Below, piece by piece: positions 34,645 to 47,300 of a stretch of DNA of 64,000 bases (within the stretch, counting starts at the first letter, position 1; every line of letters begins with the position of its first letter). A model generated the notes under the pieces. The model worked only from the letters and a program-made list of their open reading frames with translations, searched no databases and was not told the origin of the DNA. The stretch is from Cryptomeria japonica (lineage: Eukaryota > Streptophyta > Pinopsida > Cupressales > Cupressaceae). The position numbers were made by a program, and so were the translations under genes. Location: assembly GCF_030272615.1 (NCBI RefSeq), contig NC_081415.1:235473803-235537802 (forward strand), given 5' to 3'.

Positions 34645-34768
34645 ATAACCCATATGGGTTATGGAAACCTAATGTGAACATTCACAATTTCTCATAACTC
34701 GTACAGGGTATGTAGAACTAGAAGTTTTGGCCTTAGTTCTACATAACCCATATGGGTTATGTAGAACT
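34645..34768. repeat. Palindrome cluster R, upstream of the transposase-like gene
   Basis: Three palindromes: ATAACCCATATGGGTTAT (34645-34662, perfect), CATAACTCGTACAGGGTATG (34693-34712, imperfect) and a perfect 34 bp palindrome at 34735-34768 centred on CATAACCCATATGGGTTATG. The core AACCC-n4-GGGTT is shared with the clusters at 7.8-8.06 and 61.6-61.75 kb. Confidence 0.85.
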
Positions 34769-34787
34769 AGGAACCAAATCGGAAGTG

Positions 34788-34982
34788 GGGAGAGAGAGAG
34801 AGGGGGGGGGGGGAGAAAGAGAAGGGGGAGAGAGTGAGAATATGATTAAGAGAAGGGAGAGAGAGAGAGAGATTAGGAAAAGGAGAGGGGGAGAGGGAGA
34901 GAGAAAGAGAGGGAGACTGGGAAAAGGAGAGGGGGAGAGGGAGAGGGAGAGAGAGGGAGATTGGGAAAAAGGAGAGAGAGAG
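34788..34982. repeat. GA-rich tract, left of element D
   Basis: Almost pure purine on the plus strand, (GA)n with interspersed GGGAAAAGGAGAGGGGGAGA units. It continues at 42518 after element D. Ser/Leu-rich ORFs on the other strand are artefacts of the repeat. Confidence 0.9.
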
Positions 34983-36578
34983 TGATAACTCAATGATGAA
35001 CCACGAGTACCAAACCGGTACTGAGAGGGGGGGTGAATCAGTACAAACACAAATACAGTCCAAAACAAGTTTGACAGCAAATACCCCAAATGACTGACAA
35101 ACAGGGATACCGGTAAAATAGAGTGCAATCGGTAACATCCAATATAGCTCAATCAGTCATGAACCGGTCACTCAATAAGCTACCCTCTTAGCTCAATACT
35201 ACAGTATCATTATATTCTCATGCATAAATAGGTAAACTTATCCATCAGATCTTCACAAAGTGAGTTCAATATGTTTTATAGACATGCATAAACATAGAAC
35301 CTTCATGTGCTTAACAAGTAAAACAAAGCATCACAAGACAAAAGCATTTCACATGACACACATATTTTTCACGTGGAAACCCAACTGGGAAAAACCACGG
35401 TGGGGATGAATACCCACAAGCTGCTTTTTGAACTATTTAGAAGTCTGCTCTGTTAGGAGCCTTGTCCGGTTAAAGACATTACAATAGGTTCTGCTAGGAA
35501 CTGATCCTGTTAGGGATCACCTAGTTAAGGGATACCCGGTTAAGGGTTAAACCTGGTAGGGTCACCTTGTTAGAGGATTTCAAGAACTCAATAGCTGAAA
35601 GGATCTCCTAAGCTCTCTAGCTTCTCAGAACTCATTAGCCTCGAGTTACCTGGTTAAGGGATTTGAATCAAGTCGGTTAAGACCACCCAATTTAAGGGAT
35701 TTTGAATCAAGCCAGTTAAGGCTACCCTGTTAGGGGATTTAACAACTATTGAAGTGGTTAGAGATCAACAGGCATTACAATCATCTGTTAACAGCACTCA
35801 ATGCTAACGCAAATCTGTTTTGGCTCCTCTTCACCTTCTGCACATTCACTTTGTAGATATCTCTTTTCTCCTTTGGTCTGGCAAGAATCACGTATCACTT
35901 CCCTTGGATACACACTCACAATTTTTGCCAACAACCTCAGAAAGAAACACAACATCGACCTTATAGGAAACATACAGGTTGTTAGCAAAAACCCTAAATC
36001 CTAAACCTATTAGGTTAAGCAATTCAAACAGTTCAATCCTGACCGTTGAATCATACTGCATTATATGCAACAATCTTGAATTGATCTCAAGACATTCTAC
36101 ATCATCCATTATCCACCGATTTTATGGTGGCTGATAACCCATCACGCATTATCACCGTTTGACAAACTTCACTCATTCCTGAGGTAGATAGGAATAGTTT
36201 TCTTCATGCAATATCCTTCACGTGCATAGAGCTTACGTGGCAACATGATCTATCCTCCATCATACTGCTAACTCATCACACAAATATCACTGATTGAGTA
36301 ACACAGACTTGAGGTATGCCAACTAGAAATCTTGAAGTGGAAGCACCTACCAACTGGTAGTCATACAATGCTTCCATGTGCCGGTTCCCATAACTACATG
36401 CCGGTTCACCTTGAACAAATATGCTTCTTCACTTTGGCATATAAACTGGTTCATACATGTGCCAATTCCTCTCTCTCTTCACCTATCACATGTGCCGGTT
36501 CACACCATGTCTCATATTGACATCAATGACAACATACAATATCATTATGTCTTCATGTCGGTTCACATAATGCCAACA
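34983..36578 (-). repeat. 3' LTR of element D
   Basis: 1,596 bp from TGATAACTC to GCCAACA on the plus strand. It is rich in ACCGGT-like words and contains the GGGGGGTGAATCAGTAC passage common in such LTRs. Confidence 0.92.
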
Positions 36579-36590
36579 ATCTCCCCCTTT
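36579..36590 (-). other. Polypurine tract of element D
   Basis: The minus strand reads AAAGGGGGAGAT directly before the 3' LTR. Confidence 0.85.
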
Positions 36591-36819
36591 GGCATTGATG
36601 GCAATATACAAAGATATCTCTCTGCTTCACTCCTTCTCCCCTATTTGTTGTAGATATCTTTTCCACTTCAGTCCTTCTCCCCTTTGACAACAATGCCAAA
36701 GTGGAGGTACAAGCATCTCTGTTTCATCATGCTGCTCCCCCTGAGGAGTAGCATCCTTCAACACATCAATCAACCAAAATTTGTTTTTCCAGTACCTGAC
36801 TGATGTGGAACAATTACTT

Positions 36820-38650
36820 TTAGTTCACCTCTTGAAGGGGCAATACCCCTAATTCACCTCTCAAATGCACAAATATTGTCTTTGGGAGAGGCTTGGTGAA
36901 TATGTCTGCTAACTGCTCCTTACTGGACACATGCTTCAGTGCAATCTCTTTATCCTGAACCTTTTCCCTCAAGAAATGATATTTAAGCTCAAAATGCCTG
37001 GTTCTAGAATGTAAAACCCGATTCTTTGATATATTGACGGCACTTGTGTTATCACAAAATATACTTACCGGTTTAGATACAAGGATCTTGAAGCCTTCCA
37101 ATACATGCTTCATCCAGATTGTCTAAGTGTAGTTCATGAAAGCTGCAACATACTCCACTTCCATTGTAGACTGAGAGATACAACTCTACTTTTTACTCAT
37201 CCACGAGACCAGTCTACCACCGAGAAAGAATGCACCACCGGTTGTGCTTTTCCGGTCATCCACATCAGCATCTGTGAACACTTTCAGATTGAAATTATTG
37301 TTGTATGGGTACCACAATCCATAGTCAACTGTTCCCTTCAGATACCTAAGAATCCGCTTGACTGCAATCAAGTAAGATTCTCTTGGACTCTTTTGGGATC
37401 TTGCAGTAATGCCAACTGCATGTGCAATATCTGGTCTGCTATGCACTACATAATGCAACTTACCAATCATTGATTGGTATTCCTTCTCATCAACCAGTGT
37501 GGAATCATCCTCTTTTGTCAATTTGCAATTGGTCACCATCAGTGTACCAACTGGTTTGATATCTTCCATGCCAAAAGTCTTCAACACCTCTTTGACATAT
37601 TTGGACTGAGTGATGAAGATTCCATCTTCCATCTGCTGGATCTATAGTCCAATGAAGAACTTAATCTCCCCTATGAGTGACATCTCAAACTCTTTCTTCA
37701 TCTCATCAGCAAACTCATGACTCATCTTGTCATCTCCACCAAAGATGATGTCATCAAAAAAAACTTCATAGATCAGGATCTGATCTCCTTCAGACTTCAA
37801 GTAGATATTGCTATCTTCACTTGTTCTCTCAAATCCAATCTTCACAAGATGGGAATGTAGGCGCTCATACCATGCCCTAGGTGCTTGCTTTAGACCATAT
37901 AATGCTTTATGTAGCCTTCATACCATGTCACTATCTTTAGATAGGGCAAACCCATCTGGTTGCTCAATATACACCTCCTCTTCAAGTACACCATTTAAGA
38001 ATGCAGATTTTACATCCATTTGATATACCTTGAACCTCTTAAAAGTTGCATATGCAAGAAGCATACGAACTCCTTCCAATCTGGCTATAGGAGAAAAGGT
38101 TTCCCCATAGTCTTCTCCTTCTTCTTGAGCATATCCTTTGCATACCAATCTGGCTTTATTCCTAATCATTGTGCCATCCTCATTCAACTTATTTCTGAAC
38201 ACCCATTTGGTGCCAATGACATTTTTATGCTCTGGTCTGGGTACCAAGGACCATGTACCATTTTTCTCTATCTGGTCAAGTTCTTCTTCCATTGCCTTGA
38301 TCCAGTCTTCATCTTTATGAGCCTCTTTGAATGACTTAAGCTCAAATTCAGAGATCATACATGAGTTTTCTCTGATCTTTCTTCTGGTAAGCATTCCTGC
38401 ATCCTTATCACCTATGATATGCTTGGGATCATGATTCAACTTGACATACCGAGGAATGGTCTTAACTGGTTCTTCTTGCTTTTCTTCTTCATCCTCATCT
38501 TCATCAGTATCAACATTCACCGGTTCAGGAACACTATTACTGGTACTCAGTTGACTGACAACCGGTTCATTTACAGCTTGCTCACTGCCAGTGTCCTCAG
38601 TCTTCTCAGACGATTCATCAATTCTTACATTGATTCTTTCCATAATTCTC
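36820..38650 (-). pseudogene. Element D reverse transcriptase and RNase H, broken
   Basis: Pieces in one frame: 38643-37918 (linker, [33 protein letters not shown]), 37845-37642 (RT catalytic segment, with FFDDIIFGG where copia usually has YVDD), 37632-37186 (connection, YLKGTVDYGLWY, first RNase H Asp in FTDADVDD, STTGGAFFLG) and 37113-36820 (RNase H end, CDNTSAVNISKN, ADIFTKPLPK). Stops separate the pieces at about 37918, 37642 and 37186. The replaced Tyr-Val in the catalytic box is unusual and may itself be decay. Confidence 0.88.
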
Positions 38651-39624
38651 TGAGTCCTATTGTTGTAGCACTTGAAAGCTTTACTCTTGGTGGAATATCC
38701 TAGAAATATTCCCTCATCACATTTATCTTCAAATTTGCCCTGATGTTCACTCCTCTTGATGTAAAATTTTCAACCAAATACCTTAAAGTAGTTAACCATA
38801 GGTGTCTTACCAGTCCAATACTCATAAGGAGTTTTGTCCTTACCCTTTTTGATGAGTACCTGGTTCATAGTATAGACTGTAGTGCTCACCGCTTCTCTCC
38901 AAAAGGTGTGAGGCTACCTTTCCTTGAATCAACATGGTTCTAGCTGCTTCAACCACCGTCCGGTTATTCCTCTCTGCTAGGCCATTCTGCTGTGGAGTTT
39001 GAGGGGCCATCTCTTGATGCCAAATTCTGCACAATACTTGTTGAATTCACTGGAAGTGAATTTCCCTCCTTGATCAATTATGAGACATTTGATCCTTTTG
39101 CCACTTTCCTTCTCCACTAATGCTTTGAAAGCTTTGAATTTCACAAAAGCTTCAGACTTGTCTTTCAAGAATGTGACCCACATCATTCTTGAGTAGTCAT
39201 CAGTGAGAATCATGAAGTACCTATCACCCTGCACACTTCTAGTTTTCATAGGACCACATAAATCAGTATGCACAAGATCAAGCAAGTTGTCAGCAGTGAA
39301 AGATTTACCTTTAAAGGTTGAGGAAGACATTTTCCCCAATTGACACTCTCTGCATAAGGTATTGTCCAGTTTGCTCAGCATCGGCAACCCTCTGACTACC
39401 TTGATCTTACTAGCCTTTACAATGTTATCAAAGTTTACATGGCAGAGTCTCCTATGCCATATCTAGCTATCATCAAGCTTAGCCATAAGACATGTACTTA
39501 TATTTGCATTCAGATGAAATAAGTTACCTTTAGTTTGCATGTCGGTGGCCACCAATTTACCATCTTTTCCCTTGATTTTGCAAGCTCCATTCTTGAATTT
39601 CAGAGTGAGGCCACTGTCATTTAG
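38651..39624 (-). pseudogene. Element D integrase, broken
   Basis: The GAG-pre-integrase zinc region (IWHRRLCHVNFD, CRECQLGKM) and the integrase core with HTDLCGP, DDYSRMMW and IDQGGKFTS are at 39480-39020. The last block reads DQGGKF where copia usually has DHGGEF. A frameshift near 39020 moves the third catalytic block (APQTPQQNGLAERNN, 39015-38975) to another frame (ORF 39034-38840). The C-terminal GYS and FKCYN region runs to about 38650. A stop follows gag-protease at 39625. Confidence 0.85.
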
Positions 39625-40872
39625 CTAGGCAACACTTAGAAGGTTGTGTCTGAGACCATCAACCCAGTACACATTGTCAGCACTACTCTTTCCATTCAAA
39701 GAGATGGACCCTCTGCCTTTGACCATGCATGGTGCATCATTGCCAAAGTGAACCACACCACCATCATACTCCTCTAAGGATAGAAACTTGCTCCGGTCAC
39801 CAATCATATGGTGAGAACAGCCACTATCAATGATCCACTCATTGGAATTATCAAACCAGGAGACAAGAGCCTTCTTGTCTGCCACATCTTCCTTTACAGC
39901 AACAAACACAATGTCTTCATTATCTTCATCTTCTGATTCCTCATCTATGACACCTTCATCAACTACCACAAAATAGTTTCTCTGGTTTCCTCCTTTGAAT
40001 TTCTTGAACCTTTTCAGTTTATCCTTGTTGTCACTATTGGGACAGTTCGTAGCAATATGTCCTATCCGGTTACAGGAGAAACATTTCAAAGGGAGCTTAC
40101 CTTTGTATTTACTAGTTCCTTTTGGAAATCTCCTGGCAAGAAGAGCATCAAATTCCATCAGAAACTCTTCATCCTTCATTTCTCTATTCTGATTAGGTTC
40201 CCCACTAGTGCTAGCCTCCTTTCCTTTTCTGGATGGTATAACAGAGGCTTTAATAGCTGATTCTATCTTTTGAACACTGCCATCAAAACTATTCAATTCA
40301 TAGGCTGTCAACTTGGCTATGATGGAGTCCAAGGACACCTTAGACTTGTCTATTGATCTTAGCTCTTGAATAGCAGCGACCCTTATTGCATAGACCGGCA
40401 ACAGGGATCTCAGGACTTTACTTACCACAGTGGAATCTTCTATTTTGCCACCTGCACTCTTTATTTCTCCAACAACTGTTTTGATTCTTATTCCATACTG
40501 TTGAATGGTCTCTCCTTCAACCATCCGCATGTCTTCAAACTTCCCTCTCAGGCTTTCTTCCTTGGCCTATTTTACATGCTCATCACCACCATAGATATTT
40601 TCAAGAGCATCCCATACCTCTTTGGGATTTGCCTTGTCCTGAACATCAATAAACTCAATGTCAGATAGACTACTAATGAGGGCTTTCATGACTTGCCCAT
40701 TTTCTTGTATCTCTCTCTTTTGGTCACCGGTGAGAGTACCAGTAGGAAAAACATATACATTTTCAACATAACTCTAGTGTTGAACTCCCATGCTTTTGAT
40801 GAATATCTTCATCTTGTCTTTCCATATACCAAAATTTTCCCTATTAAACTTTGGACCTTCCCTCTTCATCAT
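39625..40872 (-). pseudogene. Element D gag and protease, broken
   Basis: Starts at ATG 40872 (MMKREGPKFN), close to the primer site. The copia gag (WKDKMKIFI, KEVWDALENIYGG) carries stops at 40774-40776 and 40567-40569 and is open from 40530. The zinc knuckle CFSCNRIGHIATNC lies near 40085-40044. The aspartic protease follows with WIIDSGCSHHM (39842-39810) and intact Asp-Ser-Gly. The open part ends LRHNLLSVA at 39625. Gag builds the particle and the protease matures Gag-Pol. Confidence 0.88.
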
Positions 40873-40927
40873 TTGACTAGGATCTTTTCCTCAAGTGGTT
40901 AAGCTTACAACACAGAGGACCTAGAGC

Positions 40928-40939
40928 GCTCTGATACCA
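40928..40939 (-). other. Primer-binding site of element D
   Basis: TGGTATCAGAGC on the minus strand, the canonical initiator methionine tRNA primer site of copia elements, two bases from the LTR. Confidence 0.92.
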
Positions 40940-40941
40940 AT

Positions 40942-42517
40942 TGATAACTCAATGATGAACCATGAGTACCAAACCGGTACTGAGAGGGGGGGGTGAATCA
41001 GTACAAACACAAATACAGTCCAAAATAGGTTTGACAACAAATACCCCAAATGACTGACAAACAGGGATACCGGTAAAATAGAGTGCAATCGGTAACATCC
41101 AGTACAGCTCAATCAGTCACGAACCGGTCACTCAATAAGCTACCCTCTTAGCTCAATACTACAGTATCATTATATTCTCATGGATAAATAGGTAAACTTA
41201 ACCATCAGATCTTCACAACAGTGAGTTCAATATGTTTTATAGATAGGCATAAAACATAGAACCTTCATGTGCTTAACAAGTAAAACAAAGCATCACAAGA
41301 CAAAAGCATTTCACATGACACACATATTTTTCACGTGGAAACCCAACTGGGAAAAACCACGGTGGGGATGAATACCCACAAGCTGCTTTTTGAACTCTTT
41401 AGAAGTCCGCTCTGTTAGGAGCCTTGTCTGGTTAAAGACATTACAATAGGTTTTGCTAGGAACCAATCCTGTTAGGGATCACCTGGTTAAGGGTTAAACC
41501 CAATAGGGTCACCTTGTTAGAGGATTTCAAGAACTCAATAGCTGAAAGGATCTCCTCAGCTCTCTAGCTTCTCAGAACTAATTAGCCTCGAGTTACCCGA
41601 TTAAGGGATTTGAATCAAGCTGGTTAAGACCACCCGATTTAAGGGATTTTGAATCAAGCCAGTTAAGGCTACCTTGTTAGGGGATTTTACAACTATTGAA
41701 GTGGTTAGAGATCAACAGGAATTACAATGATTTGTTAATAGCACTCAATGCTAATGCAGATCCATTTTGGCTCCTCTTCACCTTTTGCACATTCACTTTG
41801 CAGATATCTCTTCTCTCCTTTGGTTTGGCAAGAATCACGTATCACTTCCCTTGGATACACACTCACAACTTTTGCCAAGAACCTCAGAAAGAAACACAAC
41901 ATCAACCTTATAAGAAACATACAGGTCAGTAGCAAAAACCCTAAACCCTAAACCTGTTAGGATAAGTAATTCAAACAGTTTGATCCTAACCATTGAATCA
42001 TACTGCATTAAATGCAACAATCTTGAATCGATCTCAAGATATTCTCCATCGTCCATTATCCACCAATTTCATGGCGACTGATAACCCATCACGTGTTATC
42101 ACCATTTGACAGACTTCGCTCATTCCTGAGGTAGATAGGAATAGTTTTCTTCATGCAAGATCCTTCACGCACACAGAGCTTACGTGGCAACACGATCTGT
42201 CCTCCATCATACTGCTAACTCATCACACAAAGATCACCGATTGAGTCACACAGACTTGAGGTACGCCAACCGAAAATCCTGAAGTGGAAGCTACCTACCA
42301 ACTGATAGTCATACAATGCTTCCATGTGCCGGTTCCCATAACTACATGCCGGTTCACCTTGAACAAATATGTCACTTCACTTTGGCATATAAACCGGTTC
42401 ATACATATGCCGGTTCCTCTCTCTCTTCACCTATCACATGTGTCGGTTCACACCATGTCTCATATTGACAACATACAATATCATTAATTCTTCATGCTGG
42501 TTCACATAATGCCAACA
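40942..42517 (-). repeat. 5' LTR of element D
   Basis: 1,576 bp with the same ends as 34983-36578 and small length differences. Confidence 0.92.
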
Positions 42518-42670
42518 AAGAGAGAGAGAGAGAGAGAGAGAGAGAAGGAGAGAGAGAAGGAGATTGGGAAAAGGAGAGGGGGAGAGGGACAGAGAGGGAG
42601 ATTGGAAAAAGGAGAGAGAGAGAGAGAGAGAGAGAGTGAGAATAGGATTAAGAGAAGGGAGAGAGGAAGA

Positions 42671-42707
<37 letters not shown>

Positions 42708-42945
42708 GGAAAAGGAGCGAAGGAGAGGGAGAGGGAAAGAGAGGGAGACTGGGAAAAGGAGAGGGGGAGAGGGAGATTGGAAAAAGGAGGGAGAGAGGGA
42801 GAGAGAGAGAGAGAGAATAGGAGATATGAAGAGAGGAATAGAATAGGATAAGGAGAGGAGGATGGAGAGAGATTTAGAGATAGAGAGAGAAGGGGATAAG
42901 GAGAGTAGGGGGAGGGAGATTTGGAATAGGGAAAACTTTAAGAAA
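42518..42945. repeat. GA-rich tract, right of element D
   Basis: Continuation of 34788-34982. It shows a higher-order unit of about 35-45 bp built on GATTGGGAAAAGGAGAGGGG. The ORFs in it are repeat artefacts. Confidence 0.9.
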
Positions 42946-42969
42946 CCCCCCCCCTCAGACAAGGTGTTA

Positions 42970-43400
42970 AAAAGTGGCGAAAGGTGTATAATTGTTGAGG
43001 AAAATATTAATTTTACTAGCAAAATTTTGCGGTTTACGGAGAAAAAATAATAATCTTCATTGGAAAATCATTTGTGATCGCTCAAAGTTTGTGAAAAAAC
43101 CTGGTGAATTGTAATGTTTTTAAAACCAAAAAAATAATTGCATTGGTGATTTCAACCTATTTTCAAACCATAAAAAAAAATATTGGCGATTTCAACCTAT
43201 TTTCAAACCATAAAAAAAAATATATTGGCGATTTCAACCTATTTTGAAACCATAAAAAAATATATTGGAGATTTCAACCTTTTTTCAAAATGTAAAAAAA
43301 AATATATTGGTGATTTCAACCTTCTTTCAAAATGTAAAAAATATATATTGGCAAATAAAAATAATTTTCAAAGCATGAAATTAATTCTGTGGGCGAATTA
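42970..43400. repeat. Minisatellite with TTGGCGATTTCAACC, period about 41 bp
   Basis: Five to six copies of a unit with ATTGGCGATTTCAACC and then TTTTCAAACCATAAAAAAA start near 43142, 43183, 43224, 43264, 43306 and 43348. Related GGCGAAA and GGTGAATT words precede them from 42974. The repeat-encoded ORF at 43183-43401 is not taken as a gene. Similar words are found at 53160-53740. Confidence 0.8.
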
Positions 43401-44379
43401 AATCATTCATTGATCTGCAACTTAAAGTGGAGGATGAGATAAACTATCACACTAACATTACATACATGGAATGAAAAGTTGATTGAATAATTTTAAATCA
43501 ATTCATGACATAAGGTAAAGCCTTATTAAGAGAGGTTGTCAATGACATAAGGTAAAGCCATACAAGGTACATGATCATCACTATCACAAGCCATAAGAGA
43601 TGTATGATCAGTATAATGCTCATGGACAAGTAAATTGAATGAACCCTAAACAAGATGTATCATGTAATAATGAAACACAATTGAGGTTAGATCCAAAATC
43701 TAATCAAATCTAATATAAAAAGAATGCAATCATAAAATCAGATCTCAAAAAAAACACACTTTCATAATCAAAGGCAGACAAGAAAAAATATTCACCCACA
43801 ATGAGTCAACTATTATAATTGGAAGGTCACTTCATCAAGACAACAAACCATTGCCTTATCCTAGGGCATAGAGTCACTTACAATTCAAAGACAACCCAAT
43901 AATAAACTTCAATAAGATTCATTTGCAGATAAACAGGAATGAATAAGTCATTACATACACAACCCAAATTCATGCAAATGATTTAATCATCAGATTTGTA
44001 TTAAAAAAAATGATTTCACTAAAACTGCCCCAAGAACTTTAATTCTTTCCTTGAAAGAAATCCTAGAACAATTCCATAATCTTCCTTGCAGACACGCAAA
44101 TTGAAAAACCCTTGACCATTAAATTCACAGTGAACACATAAATTCAACACAAAGACAATTATGTGAAGATTTCAAACTGCAAATGATATTATATTCATAT
44201 TGATATCAAAAGTAGATTCAAAATGCAATTTAGCTATGCATTATCAAATTCTTGATCTATTATCAAATTTTTTAACATCAATAAAAGTGGACATCCCTCT
44301 CTATGGATCAAAAAAAAAAAATGGCCATCCATCTCAAATTAATCTTGGAATCCTTTTATAAGATGAGGATGCAACAAGC
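43401..44379. other. No gene seen
   Basis: AT-rich sequence with a repeated TGACATAAGGTAAAGCC word at about 43507 and 43543. No supported ORF. Confidence 0.5.
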
Positions 44380-47300
44380 TTAGGATTACTTTGAGGAATC
44401 TTGGGTAACAACCTGACATGTCTTCTTTTGCTTTAGCATGGATTGCCACATGTCCACCTCTTTGTCTGTTGGCAAACTAAATACCTTTACCTCTTCCAAC
44501 TTTACAACTGACTATGTCCATCTAGCATCTGTAATTGCCCTGGCCTCAACAATAAACTTTGTATGGTCAACCTCAACCTTGAATAGTGAATCAAGCATAC
44601 CGTTAAGGAAATCAACATCAACCTAATCATCTATATGCTTGATTATTTCTTCTCCCTCCAAAATCAAATCAAATTCGTTGGTCGAATCAGAAACTGATTT
44701 CAATTCTCCATTACTATCATAAATTGAAGGCACCAATGTACTATAACCTTCCCCAAATGTCTGCAATTTTTCATTTATAAGCACATCCTTCTCCATGAAA
44801 AATGCATAAGTTGCATTAATTACCTCGACCATGTCTTTAGTGTCACTGATCTTGGGAGGGAACTCATCACTATACAACATTTAGTATCTATCTTATCCAT
44901 TAATCGGCTTCTTCCTGACCAAACATTGAACAAAGGTCCAAGAAAAGTGACAACCTCAAAGGATTTTTTACTTGCCTCTTTCAAAGAAATGTGCAATTCA
45001 TGCACTACCATCAATTTTTCTTTCAATACATTAATCCCATGTTTCAGAATTTCTAACACAACAAAGATAGCCTTGACATTTTGTTCCTTTTCAAGCTTTT
45101 TGATTTTCTCTGTGTATTCCTCCATTTTTGTTGTCACATCAACTAGTATTTCTTGTACTTGTTCTGTAATCTATATTGGAGGAGGAGCATTTGCAATTTT
45201 TTCTTTCAACTCCATTAACTCTTCCTCCAGAGAAGCCTTCTTCATCAGTGTATCTTCATATTTTTTAGCTAATGCAGTCAATTGGTTATATGTTTCTGTG
45301 TATCTTCTTGATAAATCCTTTGTTTTTGATAAATTCAGGAAAGAAAGTTGAGTAAAAAATGAGGCAATCTATGTGTCACTTATGGTATGCAAATTCCATA
45401 TCGTTCTATCATCTTTCTTTTCTACTTGGATATTTACAAGGTGGGGCTTTTGAGTGGAAGGGGCCAAAGACCAAGCAACAAGTGTCTTTGACTTAGGATT
45501 AAATCCCGATCCTCTTATTACATCTCCAATTTCAAATTCAGTTTTAAACAATGGGTCCTCTTGCTTCCTAATATAATCAATAATAAAAATAGACTGGATA
45601 TCCTAGTCAGGCATCACCATCATACCAGTACTCTTAACCAATTGTCTTGCCTGATCCACAGTTATTTTCTCCCTTTGAGGATCACATTCCTACAGTGCCT
45701 TGAAAATCTCCTCATTCTTTTCTACATTTCCTTCCCCTATGATCAAAATTTGTCTTAATTGATTTTGTTTCAACCTTCTCAAAAAACTTTTAAATTCATC
45801 TAACTTAATAAAGTCGTCATATTTCATGAACTCATTTGACAACATCACACGCTCATCAAAGCCTTGAGCAAGGGTTTTGTTTGTTTCTCCCCGTTCTTCA
45901 TTCTGCCATGCTTCTCTGAGATGTATCCTTATTTGATGAAAGTAGTATCCCTATTTTATAACAATTGCTCTAGCAGGGTCTCTCCTCACAATTACACCCA
46001 CCTCTTTGGTTTTTTGTTTCTTTGCAGGTGGCACTCAAGCAGATTGAAATTCTTCCCCACTCTCTACATCATCAGCAGACACAATAAGTGGCCTCCTACC
46101 ATGTGAAGATTGTCCATCTTGTGGGTCTTGTTGTTGAGAAGCCACTTCTAGAATTTGAGGTATTTGTTCCATCAAAGTTTCATATAAAATCAACATTCAG
46201 TTAATCCTCTCCAAGTATGGGTTATCAGGGCAAAAACCTGAGAAACTAGGGTCAACATCTTTCAATTCTACTTCAACTCTCATCAAATTTTTCCATTTTC
46301 TTCTTCTTTCTTGTACTTCATCTTTTCTCAGCAAACTTCTAACCACAATTTCATCATCCAATGGTTCATGGTCCTTTATTGTGGCCCAAGGTGTCATTTT
46401 TGGCAATGCACATTTAATAAATTGTTCAGGATCATAGAATCTAGACACAACATTAACCAGCCTATACTGTTTGAGGACATTGTTTACTTCATCAAAGGAA
46501 TTCCTACCAATGGTAATATCAGACACAACACAAAGCCTAGGAAGAAAAGAACCCTTCATGTGTTTCTCAAGGTATTCTTTTTCAACTAGGGTCAATTGCC
46601 AAGTAAACTCCATAAAAGAAATCCTAACTGGAACAAATATTGGTAAAATATGGGGAGGCTAAGGACACCCATAGACTCTAATCATAGTAAAGTTATCAAA
46701 AAATAAAAAGTCCCCCCAGTTATGTGAAATAGACTAGTTTTGAACATACTGGTAAGGTCTCAAAACTCTCCTAACATTAATTAACAATCTTTCCCTATTT
46801 ATTCCTAGCATTTCCATAATTGGCAAAACAATCCAATTTTCAAAGGAAAGGAAAGAAGAATGGGGAGAACTACTATCCCAAATCTGGGTCTATCTTTGTA
46901 TTGACATTAAGACACCAAATTCTTCTTTGAATAGCTCTAATTTTTTATCCATGAACTCAACATTATAGAACAAGATTAAATTCATCAGCAATGAATAATG
47001 CTTAAATGTAGGGCTGGGTGCACCACTCTGAAATTCGACTAGAGCATTATGAATGTGTTCAACCACATAACCCACATAATCATAATCTTTGTTAACATCT
47101 AGGTGTTGAATGTCCATAGCCATCATCAGTAATTCAGCTGACATTGTTGAATCTCCATCAAAACCCGACACTCTGCATAATCCATAGATTGTACAATGCA
47201 TATAATGATGGAAAGGTGTGATGTCAAATGGTTGCTCGATACTATTTGGAATTCTAACTGGTTTCCCATCCACCCTAGGCATGTATTTGGGCATTGCATG

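Larger units (their letters stand above)
34983..42517 (-). mobile_element. Ty1/copia element D, complete, broken ORF
   Basis: A 7,535 bp element with two LTRs of about 1.6 kb (roughly 4% different over the first 200 bp by eye). It has a canonical copia primer site at 40928-40939, a polypurine tract at 36579-36590, and gag-protease-integrase-RT-RNaseH order on the minus strand, which defines Ty1/copia. Nearly all coding parts share one frame. It sits inside a GA-rich tract, so a five-base target duplication (GAGAG-like) cannot be told from the repeat. Confidence 0.93.

Noticed and set aside
43183-43401. 72-codon ORF with FNLFSKCKK repeats
   Set aside because: It is encoded by the 41 bp minisatellite and has no independent support.
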